Source of the DNA: Hydnum rufescens UP504
Lineage: Eukaryota; Basidiomycota; Agaricomycetes; Cantharellales; Hydnaceae
Assembly (NCBI GenBank): GCA_014904985.1
Contig: MU128931.1
Location: 186,001 to 250,000 of the forward strand
DNA: 64,000 nt
Direction: 5' to 3'
A program made the translations under genes and the position numbers. Below are positions 12,415 through 24,167 of the stretch, in pieces; positions within the stretch are counted from its first letter, which is position 1, and every line of letters starts with the position of its first letter. The notes beneath the pieces were generated by a model. It worked only from the letters and a program-made list of their open reading frames with translations. It was not told where the DNA came from and did not search any database.

Positions 12415-13362
12415 CTTCATTGCTTTCAGCTTACATCCAACTCAAGCATTGGTGGGTCCACTTTCTGGAATGGGTGGTGATGTTGATAGCAAATCGACTC
12501 TTATGTTTACATAAGAGAGGATTTAGAGGGAATTTCATCGTCAGGCGACCTGTAAAATCACCTTATTTAGTATTTTTTTCCGCTTCCATCCATGGCAGTG
12601 CAACTTCGGCTCCATCCATATTCCGGAGCACGAGAAACTCGAATACGTGACGCCCCATTGACAACCATTGAGAGGCACCTCGCGTCGCGGCCTTGTCTTT
12701 GAATTTTGAAGATTCCGTTCCCCTGCAGACAAAGGAACGAGTTGAAGCTGTATGCGGCATCATATGTATATATTGTATATCATGCACCGTGCACTAACAA
12801 TCATTCTTTATTGTTCTCCTGGGCGAGCCTAAGAGTGCCAAGGATACTTGACCTCGCATTCATATACGCCACCAATTTGGAGCTAACACCCTGCAAGGAG
12901 TGTGGAGAGCACGTGCACCGAAGTGACAAAGGATAGTCAACCATGAAGAGGGGCATGAACAAATAGAACATGTTCATACAATATAGGAACCATGACAGAA
13001 ACACAGAAAAGAGAGTTATAAGACAGAACACATACGGATCCACCTGGGAAATAAGACCATAATATAATACTGGCTTTGAACCGTATGGAAAAGGCCGAGG
13101 TCCCGCAGTTAGTGGAATCTCCGTTCCGTGCATTCAACTTGCGACGTCCTGAAGATTTAAACGTGCTCTTGACCTCCGCCCACAGCCCGACCGTGTCAGC
13201 TGTGGTGCGTACAAAGGCAAGCGTTTCACTAGGTGCGTGGGTTGTGGCCGTCTCTCCATCGCATACAAATCTGAGGGAGGTTTCAGCTCTGTTCAACATC
13301 TCTATCTTAATTGCCGTCGACGCGGTCCTACCCATCCACACTCTTTTCACTGCGCGTGCTCG
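12415..13362. other. intergenic region before NUM1
   Basis: About 950 bp after SEC24. It contains long open frames on both strands (for example minus-strand 13563 to 12937), but none shows a recognisable motif, fungal-like exon structure or plausible start context. I treat it as the 3' UTR of SEC24 plus the promoter and 5' UTR of NUM1. Confidence 0.4.
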
Positions 13363-16300
13363 ATGCCTTCTTTTCTCTCTGAAGGGCCCGGCGGGGCCAA
13401 GCTGCCAAACCTCAAGACGTCCTCTGAGAATGGTCCGACTTCGACCAGTCTGCGCGAGCAGCTCAAGACGCTCATTGATGACAAACAGAAGCAACTGGTG
13501 CTCGTCGGCACACTCGGTCAGCGTTTTCTCAGCCAGCAAGTTGAGCTGGAGGAGCGTATCCAACAGATGGACGAGGTGGAGAACGCCTCAGAAATAGGCG
13601 AACTTGGGAATGGAACAGATCTCCGGCAAAAAATCGAGGAACTGGCCCAAACAATGCAACAATGGGAAACGGAGAACCAACAGATGTGGACCACTGCCTT
13701 GACTCTGGGTTCTCGCGTATGTTGACTCCTACTTTCTGATGGTTTGTCAATGATGGTCACCGTTAATTCGCACAGATGACCAATGGAGAAGAGCTGGCAG
13801 GCAATAACACTGTCAGTGATGGCGGGATTTCTTTTGGCACGTCTTTTGGGGAGGATATCTCCCTTCCCGCCGAAGCCGGCCCCTCTGCAGCCCAGTCGTC
13901 CCGCAGGGCACGGAATATAGGGCTGCCTCGGACGAACAACGTCGGTGAGTTAGATTGGTATGAAGATGTGAGTACACCCCCCACCCTTGGTACTCATGGC
14001 GTGGCATTGAATTAGAGTTCGCAACGGAGATCGGAAATCACTTGACACGAGAGATCCGCCGCATGCATGCCCTGCTTAGTGAACGGGACAAGGCGCTTCA
14101 GGACATGAAAGAGGAGCGGGACGATTTGGAAAAGAGTCTTGAGAGCCTTCGTGCTGCCCTTCGCGAACGCGAGGCAAGCGCCGGTATGTTTGTGCTTCAT
14201 TGCAATATCTATCATCACTCAATCAATTGGGGATGACCATGCAGAGAAATTCAAGGACGAAAACTGGAATCTTGAATTCCAACTCCAGGAGGTCCGCGGG
14301 AAACTGGTAGATGCAGAGGCTGCTATGCAGCGCGCCGAGGCAGAGCAGAAACGCACCGTGAAGCAGTTGACTACTGCTCGCGAGACGATCGATGTACACA
14401 AAAACGAGAGCGAGCGTCTTCAAGCGGCCTTGGAGGATCTAAAGGGAAGGCATGAAACAGATGTTGCTCATATGCGAAGAACCGCTGCTGGTCTTCAGAG
14501 AGAAAAGAGCGATCTACAAACGGTTCTCGACGAACTCAAGACAGACTTAGCGAAAAAATCGCGTTCGGTACCTAACCGTTTCAACTCGCCTATCACGCCT
14601 ACAGAAACGTACGATACCCCGGGTGAAAATGACGTTTTCATGGAAGGCAACTCGATGCGTCGCAAATACGATACTAGCGCTATGCTCACACCGTCAGAGG
14701 TCTTCGATACTTCTCCAGACGCATCCCGTCAAGACCATCTGTCATAGTCACTCCTTCCCATCCGTCCAATGAAGTCGAAGCCCTAAAACAGTCCCTTGCC
14801 CATGCCCATCGCCAAATGTCGACTCTCAAGAATTCAATAAATCGAGAGAAGGAACTGAAGATGGAGTACAGGCGGAAGTTGAACCAAGAAGGTATTGCTG
14901 TCGATTGGGAGGATGAAGACAATCCTGTGGAAGGCTCTTCCCATCATTCTCGCTCTCGCACCGGCACGCCATCTCGTGGTGGGAAATCTGCACGTGGACG
15001 CGGAACCGGCAAGCTTTCCCTCGCGCACTTGCTCGGTATGGCTGCTGCGGAACGTGCTTTGGAAGGCCCAGACTCTCCTTATCGTCAGCAGGATGACAGT
15101 GCCGAGTCACTATCACAAGATATTGGCCTAGAGGATGAGGAGCCTTCGCCGTTTATTGACGCAAAGTCTAGCCGTCCTACAAGTCTGGATGGAATGGATC
15201 CCGCGTTCGCTAATGTGCTTCGTGCTATACCTTCGGAAGACACCATCAACACATCACCTGCACCTCCCCAGTCCCGAACGGTGTCTCGTCGCCCAAGAAG
15301 GGGTGGCGCGTTTAAGGATCAGCGGCCTGATTCCCTTGTTGATGTGGTCCCCACTGCCCTCAGCGCTGAGCTTGGACACGATAGTGGTCCGGGTAATGAC
15401 AGCATTAATGGGACTATGATTGGTGCCGAGGATCAGTTCGAAGATCTTCTTCATGCCTACCGTTCCAATGTCGAGACCGCGGAAATAGGTATCCAATCCG
15501 AGCCCGAACCAATCACCCCCGCCCTTCCTATCGTTCAAAGATCAGACGTAGCTATCCAGAGTGATCCAGAGCCTGAAGCGCGAAGAGTAGAGGCCGGCAG
15601 CCAAGCTGATCTGCAGGTTCCACTCATTTCCTCGCTGAACGCTTCCTCAGTAGAGAAATCCATTCTGTCTGTGCAGACGGTGAAGTCCATCGAGACAGTG
15701 GATGCGTCGATACAATGGGAGCCATTGCCATTGCAAACAGTATCCATGTCATCGCAAACAGACGAGATTTTTGTGCCGTCTGTGTCGGAGGTTTCAACAT
15801 CCACTGAACCAGAACCAGAACACCTTGATAGTTCCGTATCTACGGATCCCCTTCATGTTGTCGATGCATACACCCAGACAACAGCCATGGCTTTCAGCCA
15901 TGCACTCATTCAAACGATGTCAGGTCCCACGAGCGAGGCTCGAGCGCAAGTCGATCCGTTACCCATCTCAATACACGTTCCAGTTATCATTGAGCCTCGA
16001 ACAAGTTCGCAGCAGATTCCTCTCACGATTTCCACGTCTTCCGATATTGTGGTGCCTCGTCTCTCATCCCATGGAAGATCCCCAGTTCAACGCCCTGTTG
16101 CAATGCTGTTTGAGAGTGACTCAGAGGAGGCCGAGACGGAAGCGGAATATGTAGATGCAAGAGAGAACGAGCCGACACCGTCTAGCTCTGTACAAGATTT
16201 CCAGTCTTTCCGAACGACTACTCCGGATGACGGCGAAAGCGATTCAGAGAGTATCAGAACAAGTACGGGAGTGGGAATAGTTTATCGCACCAGTCCAATG

Positions 16301-18474
16301 GGTAGTCGAATTCTCAGGATGCGCCACGACTCGCAAGCGACGACTCGTGTCGCAGCATCTCCGCCAAAACCTGAGTTGAGGGAGATGGCTATCCAGACAG
16401 ACGAATGGTCCCCTCCACCCAAGTCTCCCGTGACTGCTGTAAACGCTCTCAGTTTCCATCGAGTCGGTAGTACCCAATCCACTCAGTTTCAATACATTCC
16501 TTCATCACCCATCAAAGCTACGTCGTCTTCCCTCGCCCTCACCTCAAATGTGGCCAAGCCCACAACGCGTGATTCTGTGGGTACCTTCGGGAACATAGGT
16601 ACAATCCGGACACAATCGATTTCTGGCGGAGATCAGAGACCTTCCATGGACTCGATCGTTTCTCGTGTGGATGAGCTTCCGCCTTCGCCAGGGTTAAGTG
16701 TACCCAGTCCAGTCGCGCCTGTTGATAAGACACGCCCCCCTACTATGTCGCTCCCTCCTCCACCCAGCATGCCTCCCCCTACAATCCCCATAAAGAAAGG
16801 CTCTGTCCCCCCCCTTCGGCCTACATCTCCTCCACCTCCGGAACTTATTCAACGAGCGACGACTCCAACATTTGGTCGCCAGGGCACTTTGATGGTTCCT
16901 CCGGCCCGTGTGAACCGTCCTTCCGGTGGAAGTATGCCCCCTCCTCAAAGTACGCTGCGGAAGCCACCCTCCACCAGCAGCTTCCGATCAGCCGCGAATG
17001 CTGCCTTCCGCGCTGGGCCTCGTTCAGGACCACCACCGACCACATTTATCAACGCAGCCGGAGATCGACGAGACATGTCCCAAACTTCATTGCTGTCTGG
17101 ATCAAGTGTTCCATCCCGTCACCATTCGGTCTCCTCGTCCCATTCCAGTGAACGGAAGATTGCGCAAATTGTTCCACAGACACCACCGAATGTTTCTGGT
17201 GGGTCCACGGATCCTGCAGTGATTCACGCTATCACACAAACCATGATCGGCGAGTTTTTATACAAATATACCCGCCGTGTTGTGGGGAAGGGCCATGGCG
17301 ACAAGCGTCACAAGCGATTCTTTTGGGTGCACCCATACACTAAAACTTTATATTGGAGTTCTGCAGATCCTGGCGCGTCCAACGCCGGTGAATCGAATGC
17401 TAAAAGCGGTCAGTAATTTGTTTCTTTCACAATTGGAAGGCAAGGAACTGACGGGTCTTCTAGCGTACATTGATGCTGTCAAGTCTGTGCTTGACCCCAA
17501 CCCAATGCCTCCAGGCCTTCATCAGTACAGTATTGTTGTGTACACGCCTCAGCGTGAAATGAAGTTTACGGCCCCCACAAAAGAACGGCACGACATATGG
17601 TTCCGGGTATGTAAATGTTTCGAACGTCTCAATTGATCTCACGACGCAAAATCTTCAATAGGCGTTATCCTACCTGCTGGATCGCCCAAGCACCGTCCCG
17701 GTTGCATCCCCTGCTGGTGGATCGATGCCTGCATCACCCATGCCATCTCGACAGCGGGCATCTCCAGGTGAAGATGGTGTGCACAGGGCAACACCAGCAA
17801 TGATGGCAAGTCCGTCCAGCGTTCGTAGCGCTGTATCGAACGGATCCCTGGATTCCTGGAATCTTACTCCTCGTGCCCGTGCCCAGACTCATCTCTCTCC
17901 ACCTTCCGTCGGTCGACGCGCAGGGACACCTGCTGCGGAATATTTGCGGACGTATTCAGACGCATCACATAGGCCATTCCCGGATGCGCAGAGTCCTACA
18001 AAATCCATCCGATCGTTGCAGCAACGATTTGAGGATGCATTGGACGATCGTGAGGATGAAGATTTCGAAACTGTTGATAATCACTTGCCACATCTAAACA
18101 GTGGTGAATTTGAGATCAATACTGAAAGTAGCGAAGCTTTCGAAGGGCTGGAAAACGTACGAGCATGTTGTGATGGCGAACATGACTTGAATCACCTTGC
18201 CAAAGGCCCCGGCCACCAGCACCACCATCATCATCACCATCATGCTAATCAGGCTGCGATTCGTCCCTCATCCCGCATGTCCTCTCGCCCAGACCCCACT
18301 TCATCACGACCTGTATCTCCTAGTGCGTGGAGCTTCCGATCTCGGAGCGGTAGCCAACCTTCTGATGGCGCCAGTCTTTTCTCATGGGGAGGTGGAAGGG
18401 ATGTTAGTGGGAAGCGCAGCATTCGATTTGGATCGAAGCGGTCAACTAAATCCTCTACACCGGTACCATCATAG
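13363..18474 (+). CDS. Num1/ApsA-like cortical anchor (coiled coil plus C-terminal PH domain)
   Basis: Cell-cortex protein that in fungi anchors dynein for nuclear positioning and ties mitochondria to the plasma membrane. Exon 1 (from ATG 13363, MPSFLSEGPGG) to about 14730 encodes a heptad-rich coiled coil, e.g. REQLKTLIDDKQKQLVLVG and EIRRMHALLSERDKALQDM. A long disordered, Ser/Pro-rich middle part (14816-17200) carries repeated short IQS/IQT/SQT-type motifs. The C-terminal PH domain of the Mcp5/Num1 type is GEFLYKYTRRVVGKGHGDKR, then KRFFWVHPYTKTLYWSS, an intron at 17409-17463, YSIVVYTPQREMKFTAPTKE and IWFRALSYLLDRPST. The tail has an eight-His tract (about 18217-18242) and Arg/Ser-rich stretches. 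A one-base frame change near 14730 is needed to join DTSPDAS to SVIVTPSHPSNEVEAL, probably an indel. Its 3' end is copied at 25.8 kb. Confidence 0.85.
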
Positions 18475-19011
18475 TCATTTCCCTGCCGATTATATCCCCC
18501 CTTTTTTTGCAAAGGCTTTTTTGGGCAACAATGCTGTGCTCTCGATATCCAAAACCGCTCGCATATTAATCCCACACTCTCTAATTACTTTCGTGAGCCT
18601 GCCTATCTACGTTCATTGCTTCTCTTCTAGCATGTGTTTTCACCATGTTCCCTGTGTCGTTTCTGAATTCTGTTCCTTATGCCTCAATCTGATCTTGATG
18701 TGCGTCGTGCTTGTTTGTTTACTTGAGCTCTTTAGCGAGTCCCGTATGATTATATCGACCACTCTGTACAGATATATATCATATAACTATTACAGGGCGA
18801 GTAGTTCAGACTTGGGCAGGGACTGGCACGAACGTAAAGACCCATTTGATCAGGCTCGGTTTGACTGGTTCGTTTCCCCAATGGAATTTCCATCTCTTCC
18901 CATAAGGCCATGGCGCGTTATCTAGGGGAACAAAACAGTGAACGATAATGAAAGCGAGAAATACAACAAAGCGAGGAGGCTGACTGGCGACTAGTGCATA
19001 TTCTACGCTGC

Positions 19012-19351
19012 TCAGGATGGCAGGGACCTTGAGACCGTCCCCGTCAGACGCACGATGCTTGGAGACAACGGCTGAGATGAGGCTCTGACGAGATCCGCAT
19101 AAGTTGTGAATGTCAGGAAGGAAAGGATTGGCCAAAGCTGACTGATATCTGCTGATGGTAGAGATGGAAAGCGACGAGGGTGGGCACATCGAGTTTGCTG
19201 GTATTTGTGGCTCAAGAAATCAGGGACGTCGACAGGAGAATGTACGAGTGATTCGAGGGCCCTACGCATTGCTATTGAGCGTTACCTGCACAATTTCTGG
19301 TTCATTACCGCTAGCGTCGAGGAGGAAGAGAGAGGTGGTGTTGAGCTGCAT
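19012..19351 (-). CDS. possible small spliced gene, unknown
   Basis: Hypothetical minus-strand gene inside the duplicated block. A possible first exon at 19351-19286 reads MQLNTTSLFLLDASGNEPEI and ends at a good donor (CAG then GTAACG). The following exon is uncertain: two overlapping frames remain open to 19012 and 18806, the latter with a hydrophobic stretch FVVFLAFIIVHCFV. I do not recognise the product. Support comes from a promoter-like element directly upstream and from conservation of the first exon in the second copy, where two extra residues precede it. It could equally be non-coding 3' sequence. Confidence 0.25.
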
Positions 19352-19390
19352 TGGCAGTGACGTCACGCGTCAACGAGTCACGTGCTCAAA
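19352..19390. promoter_or_regulatory. CRE-like TGACGTCA and E-box CACGTG
   Basis: A perfect TGACGTCA palindrome (19358-19365), the binding site of ATF/CREB-type bZIP factors, is followed 13 bp later by CACGTG (19379-19384), a bHLH or bZIP core. They sit between a possible minus-strand start at 19351 and plus-strand reading frames from 19642. Both motifs, with identical spacing, are kept in the duplicate at 27016-27023 and 27037-27042. Confidence 0.5.
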
Positions 19391-19641
19391 GCTGACCATT
19401 TACGATTTACCTACGACGCCATTAACGCATCTCCAAACTGTTCTCTTTCTTCATCTTCCTCACTTTAGGTCGCATATCAAGCTCAGGGTTTGACTTTATC
19501 GCTGAAGAGTCGTTGAAGTCACGTTCTTTGGTCCTCATCACCCACGGAATCCGTACAGTCAAATATATTTACGCATTCTAGGCGTCACTCTGGATCGTGT
19601 CCCTCATCTAGATCTGTTCTGATCGATTACATAGGCTGGAG

Positions 19642-20062
19642 ATGTCTGCGCACCCTAAATTAACTCGAGTGTGTGCCGAACTGTATTCGCTGGGGGTTCA
19701 CTTATCGACAGAGTCATCCCCTTGGGAGAACTGCTTCTCCTTCTGCTTAGTCATAATGAAAACCTTGTTTTCATGGGTGACGGAGGCATCATCGAGGGCC
19801 CTCCAGGAAAAATGTCCCTGTCCCCCGGCGACGTCATGGCCGTGTTTTGGGTAACTCGTCCACCGATAAGAGGTGGGACGACACGAAAGTTGTCGTGCTC
19901 GCTTCTGTCAAAATCGACTCAAAACCAGTCGAATCGGATGAACCAAGAATCGAACAACATTTTGAATCTTTCTACGCCAGTGATGCCACTGCGCCAAGAA
20001 CGATCCAACGACCATCCGACAAACTATTTGCACAATCATCCAAACCGTCTGCGTCTGTATAG
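19642..20062 (+). CDS. possible small gene, unknown
   Basis: Starts with ATG at 19642 (MSAHPKLTRVCAELYSLG). The open frame stops at 19854, but a second frame from about 19850 (STDKRWDDTKVVVLASVKI, then SDEPRIEQHFESFYASD) runs to a stop at 20060-20062 and looks coding. A donor-like GTAACT at 19851 or a cryptic intron may join them. The product is not recognised. The 5' half lies in the duplicated block; in the copy at 27322 the frame is degraded. This may be a real small gene or a remnant. Confidence 0.28.
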
Positions 20063-20953
20063 CGTCCCAAGAATGCGCCTCCTAGTTCTCCTTAAGCCCT
20101 AGTCTGGCATCCAAGACATCCGCCGTATCTCCATAGACAGAAAAACCGCCACCACCCCCTCCCTCGCGCTCCCTTCACTCCACTACCGCCTGTTGCACCC
20201 CATTACACCCCGGCATTGTACCCCCTCGCACTCTCTCGCACCCCGCCCCCTTGGAACCGCGCGAACCCTTCATCAGGACAACAGCAGTGCCTGGCCATTG
20301 CTCTCCGGGCGCGTCTGGGGGTAATACTTGCGATGGCTCGCTCCTGGGAAATCTTTCGATAAACGAGCTGTCCTGTTTACTTACTCTATATCACGTCTAT
20401 GAGCCTGTTTCTTACAGTTACTCTTCCGCCACACCTACACTACCTATTCTGAGTATTGGGTAGCTTTACCCTAGCCTCCTTCTCTGTTGGTAGTCTGCCC
20501 ATGAAGCAACGTCCGCACTGGATACAGTCGTTCCTACTGGTTTTCCAAGCGCTCACGCAAGTGGGCAAAACTAGTACTATATGATTTATCGTGTGACGGT
20601 TGTGGCATCAAAGCCGCAATAGAGTTGGGTCGGAACTATCCGAAGGAGAAAAATTTACAAGTCCTACATATATTTTATCAGCTGCAACAAACCTGAACAC
20701 TTCCTGGTATGTCAACCATTCTATCCCGCAGCATGGAATGCAGGGATGCCATTCCACCATACTAATTGCAAATATAGAGCTATCGAAGGCAACCGGGAGT
20801 GCGTCCAATAACTCCGCCCTTGTCCTGAGTTGAGTCACGTTCCGGAATTGGAGCCCACGATCCTGTACGGTCACAAGAGCAGTAAGCACCTATTAGGCCC
20901 CACTCCAGATTATGACTTTATCTCAAATCTGATTCACCAGATTCTGAAAGAAA
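20063..20953. other. intergenic region with C-rich tract
   Basis: No credible gene. Bases 20150-20250 are strongly C/T-rich, with repeated short CACCCC, CTCGCAC and ACACCCC words, a common look of fungal core promoters. The rest shows nothing I can name. Confidence 0.4.
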
Positions 20954-21502
20954 ATGAATCGATCTCTTCATCTCTCCGAATCCTTCGTCATCAGTTGTGG
21001 CACAGTTACCCTCGATATCGATCGATCTAAAGTCCTCGTCATCTACTTGAGAAAAACAGGCGAATATTGCCTTCCAAAGGGGAGAAAAGATGTGGGGGAA
21101 CAGCTCGAAGCAACAGCCGTTCGCGAGACGTACGAAGAAACAGGATACATCATCGAGCTACTACCCCTTCAGTTGACCACCCTTGCTACCCTCCACGGGA
21201 ATGATGATGTCCGATCTGCGATACCTGGAGGGACAACGGAACCCGTCGCTGTGACGCAAAGGACGACTCAGGGTGTGCTGAAGATCATCTTTTGGTATGC
21301 GGCACGAGGCGATTCTTGTGCCATACGCCAGATGAATACGACAGAACAAGACAACGAGGATTTTGATGCCATCTGGTGTCCAATGGATGAAGTAGTTCGG
21401 TTGTTGACATTCCATGATGACAAAACGATCACTGCAAGGGTCATCGAGGCAGCTCGTGGTGGGGAAAGTGGATCTAAGATACATTGTGCCGTATCTATAT
21501 AA
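20954..21502 (+). CDS. Nudix hydrolase
   Basis: Single-exon gene of 182 residues, hydrolysing a nucleoside diphosphate linked to another moiety. The full Nudix box is present: G at the start of GRKDVGEQLEATAVRETYEE followed by TGY, matching GX5EX7REUXEEXGU with both metal-binding glutamates. The N-terminus MNRSLHLSESFVISCGTVTL and the following YLRKTGEYCLPKGR form the usual first strands of the fold. The context resembles DIPP/MutT-type fungal Nudix proteins (diphosphoinositol polyphosphate or dinucleoside polyphosphate as possible substrates), but the substrate cannot be assigned. It stands just upstream of the composite NTase/APH/methyltransferase gene in the same orientation and lies between the two copies of the duplication. 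Confidence 0.85.
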   Translation: MNRSLHLSESFVISCGTVTLDIDRSKVLVIYLRKTGEYCLPKGRKDVGEQLEATAVRETYEETGYIIELLPLQLTTLATLHGNDDVRSAIPGGTTEPVAVTQRTTQGVLKIIFWYAARGDSCAIRQMNTTEQDNEDFDAIWCPMDEVVRLLTFHDDKTITARVIEAARGGESGSKIHCAVSI

Positions 21503-21850
21503 TCTACTAATTCTGACGGAAGGCGCGCCTTCGGTGCGATCAGTGCCAGAGTGAGCATGTGAATGATGCCCGCTGGAGGCAGTCGAGAGCATCAAAGGTA
21601 CCTAGTGGCGGTTGAAAGCTAGTCACTGGGGAGCTAGGCCTCATCGGAGGCTGTCGGATGGTCGCAACTTGCGACTCGACTACGACTTCGAAGTCGTTCG
21701 AAGTCACCGGAAGTCGCCGAAAGTCGAGTCGTACTGACGTTCTTGGCTTGCCCATTATGACGAACACTGGTTGCCCTGACTGTCCTCGGGTTGCCTGGCA
21801 TTATCTCCGAGTCGCCGCAACACTAGCTCCCGTCATCAGGCCGCCAGTAC
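21503..21850. other. short intergenic region with palindromes
   Basis: About 350 bp between the Nudix gene and the composite gene. It holds the hairpin at 21672-21731 described separately; nothing else is recognised. Confidence 0.4.
21672..21731. repeat. 60 bp hairpin with internal GAAGTC repeats
   Basis: Outer arms CGACTCGACT (21672-21681) and AGTCGAGTCG (21722-21731) are perfect reverse complements. The interior contains the 14 bp palindrome CGACTTCGAAGTCG and three more GAAGTC or GAAAGTC words. It could form a cruciform or a transcribed stem-loop. Confidence 0.7.
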
Positions 21851-24167
21851 ATGCCTTACCTAAACTCCTCTATCGATCCAACTAGCCTTGGTTTCCTCGC
21901 TATTCTCCTCGGGGGTAGCAGGGCACACTGCCTTCAATCCTTCCCTGAAGAGGTCGATAGAGACTGGGATGGTCTAGGCATCTTCAATCCAGAAGCAACA
22001 TCGAGAGACTTGTCGTCAATGACAAGCTTCGCGCAAGTCTCTGTTCCCTCCTTCATATAGTGAACGAAGAAGTCCCGGGAGATTCCTGGACGGTGATTAC
22101 TTCCTGCTGCCTTCTATTCCATTCGTATTCGCTAATTGCGCACAGGATCTCGTTGATAAGGATGTGGAAGGAGACGCCTGGGATGTTATACGCTTTTCTG
22201 GTTGCGCTGCGGATGGTTCTAAACGTACTATCAAACTCTGGAGTCTGGATCACATCCTTCAGGCGTTAAACGATCCTGCCCCACATCTCATCAAGGTTGC
22301 TTCGTTCCGAAACGTGCCTTGCTGTCCTCGTTTCCATCCAAGATTGGGATGGACGGCCCTGGTTCATCAACCTCGGCGTGCAGCAGGGGGTTTATGCATT
22401 TTACAAGATCGAGATATCTTCCTGTTGAAGGACCCATCGACAACGACAAAGTCTCTTCGGTATGCGGTCTTGGGAGTCACCTGCGATTTGCTCCTCACAT
22501 CGGTTCTGCTGTTCGATACCTCCTCTCACCGATTTCTCGATCCCACACGTAGTCGACTACTAGTGAAGTGGCTTGGTCAAGACCCTCTCCATAATCCCGA
22601 CGCTCTACACGAAGCAATCAAATCCATCTATAAGTCGGAGACGTATTATCCTACTCTTCGTAAAAATTTGGAGAATGAGATGCGTCGGTTACTTTGTCCC
22701 GGCGCAGGTGTCTCGCAGAAGTCGGATTCCGAGGCCGATGATGAAACCTCTATTCCAGATATCGGGAACATTGTTGGTTCTGGGTGAACATAATGACATA
22801 CAAGGACCCTACAACCGATTCCTATTCGAAGCCCCTCCTACTTTCATCCAATCGAATGACAACACTCCCCTTATTCCCGTTGTCACCAACCCACCGGACC
22901 TAGGTTCTGGAGAATTCGAGTTTACTTCCGAGAAAAAAGAGGAGCCTAACGATCCCCAGCCCCTTTCTCTTCGAATTCACAATCATACTTCACGCGTATT
23001 AGGACAAAAGGCGATACTGAATGGACAAATGCCTTCGTCAAAGTGTCATCGGCGGCTTCCATAAAATGGGAGCGCAAGATGCTGCCTGTACTAAGCACTC
23101 GTATCTCCCCTGGCATGCTTCAAAATCTCTTGGTATACAATGCCGATCTCAATTCACTTGTTATGACCAGACTTCCTGGGAAAACCTTGAATGACTTCCG
23201 TCTTGAATATGCGGTGACGAGGAATTGTGAAGATGTTTCTTTCAAGTCTTCGCGAGATGCCCTTGGCTGGTTTGTGAATATCGAGATTCGTCGTGCATAT
23301 GAATGTGGCTTGCTGTACTCGGTCGGCAAGGACTTGGCCGACGCTCCAGAAGGACTAGACTCTCCAATACACAAGTTCTATTACGACCGTCTTCACAATG
23401 ATGTCAAATTCACTAAGCATTACTACCCAACCACCCCCGGGTTCAGCGGAGACAACGCAGTACAGTTTGATGATTTCATCGCCCTTCCTTGGAAAATCGA
23501 TGGCGTGGAGTATCCCCGCTTCAGGAGTCGTTCAGGGAGGCAGAATGGATTCTCGATCCTCATGGTCAAATTTTACCAAAACTGTGGGCCTGTTTGGGAC
23601 TAGGAGATAGTCACGGAGGAAACGTGATGGTTTCGCCGAAGAAACAGGATCCAGCGATTTATTTCATAGATTACGAAGCTGCCGGACATCATAGTCCTTT
23701 CTTAGATCTCGCGAAACCGCTTTACCTCGACGGGTTCTTCTCCGTTATGTATCACGATATCGCTTCCAAATCCTCCGACCCCACTTCTGAACGCGCTCCG
23801 GTTTCGTGGAGGATTGATGGCGGCAAGGTTTGCATCGACTTGGATGCACCGCTGAGTGATCTGGACAAAGTCATATGTTTCATGAAGTTGGAATATACCC
23901 TTAAACCGCTTCTCGAGTACACTGCCTGGAATTTGGAAGAGCAGATGGAGTCTGCCGGGAACGTTTTGTCAGCCGCTCTGCTATGCTGCGCGCTCTTGAC
24001 GAGGGACTTCTCCCGGCACCCCGATTCGTTCTTCTTGAACTGTGCTGTTGGTATCTTGCTGTATAACGACCTAAAAGGCACACTCAAACGGTTCTGTGGG
24101 TGGGATAATTGGCCTTGCGTCGTGGAGACATCTATCAATGGTGAGCGTCGCTCATCTTTCTTTTAGC
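21851..24167 (+). CDS. nucleotidyltransferase-like plus APH-type kinase protein, likely the N-terminal part of a fusion
   Basis: Multi-exon gene of unknown role. The N-terminus (from ATG 21851) has AILLGGSRAHCLQSF followed by DRDWDGLGIF, resembling the GS...DxD signature of nucleotidyltransferase folds. An intron at about 22091-22144 joins GDSWT to DLVDKDVEGDAWDVIRFSG, and a helical region follows (FLDPTRSRLLVKWL, IYKSETYYPTLRKNLENEM). The second half is an aminoglycoside-phosphotransferase/choline-kinase fold: SSAASIKWERKMLPVL, NSLVMTRLPGKTL, the Brenner loop LGLGDSHGGNVMV and the metal-binding IYFIDYEAAG. One-base frame changes are needed near 21985, 23030 and 23508 (C run). A donor at 24139 joins in frame to the methyltransferase part. 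Kinase fold assignment is good; the NTase call is tentative. Confidence 0.6.

Larger units (their letters stand above)
18141..19825. repeat. direct segmental duplication, copy 1 (1.7 kb)
   Basis: Near-identical to 25795-27487 in the same orientation. It begins inside the last NUM1 exon (CGAAGGGCTGGAAAACG), spans the 3' UTR and an adjacent small divergent gene pair, and fades after GACGGAGGCATCATCGAGG. Copy 1 keeps the intact NUM1 3' end and is taken as the source. The gap between copies is about 6 kb. Confidence 0.92.

Noticed and set aside
12937..13563. 209-codon open frame on the minus strand before NUM1
   Set aside because: It overlaps the antisense of NUM1 exon 1, has no motif and its upper part mirrors the coding periodicity of NUM1.
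13076..13597. Plus-strand open frame overlapping the start of NUM1
   Set aside because: It uses a different frame from the coiled-coil exon and has no recognisable domain.
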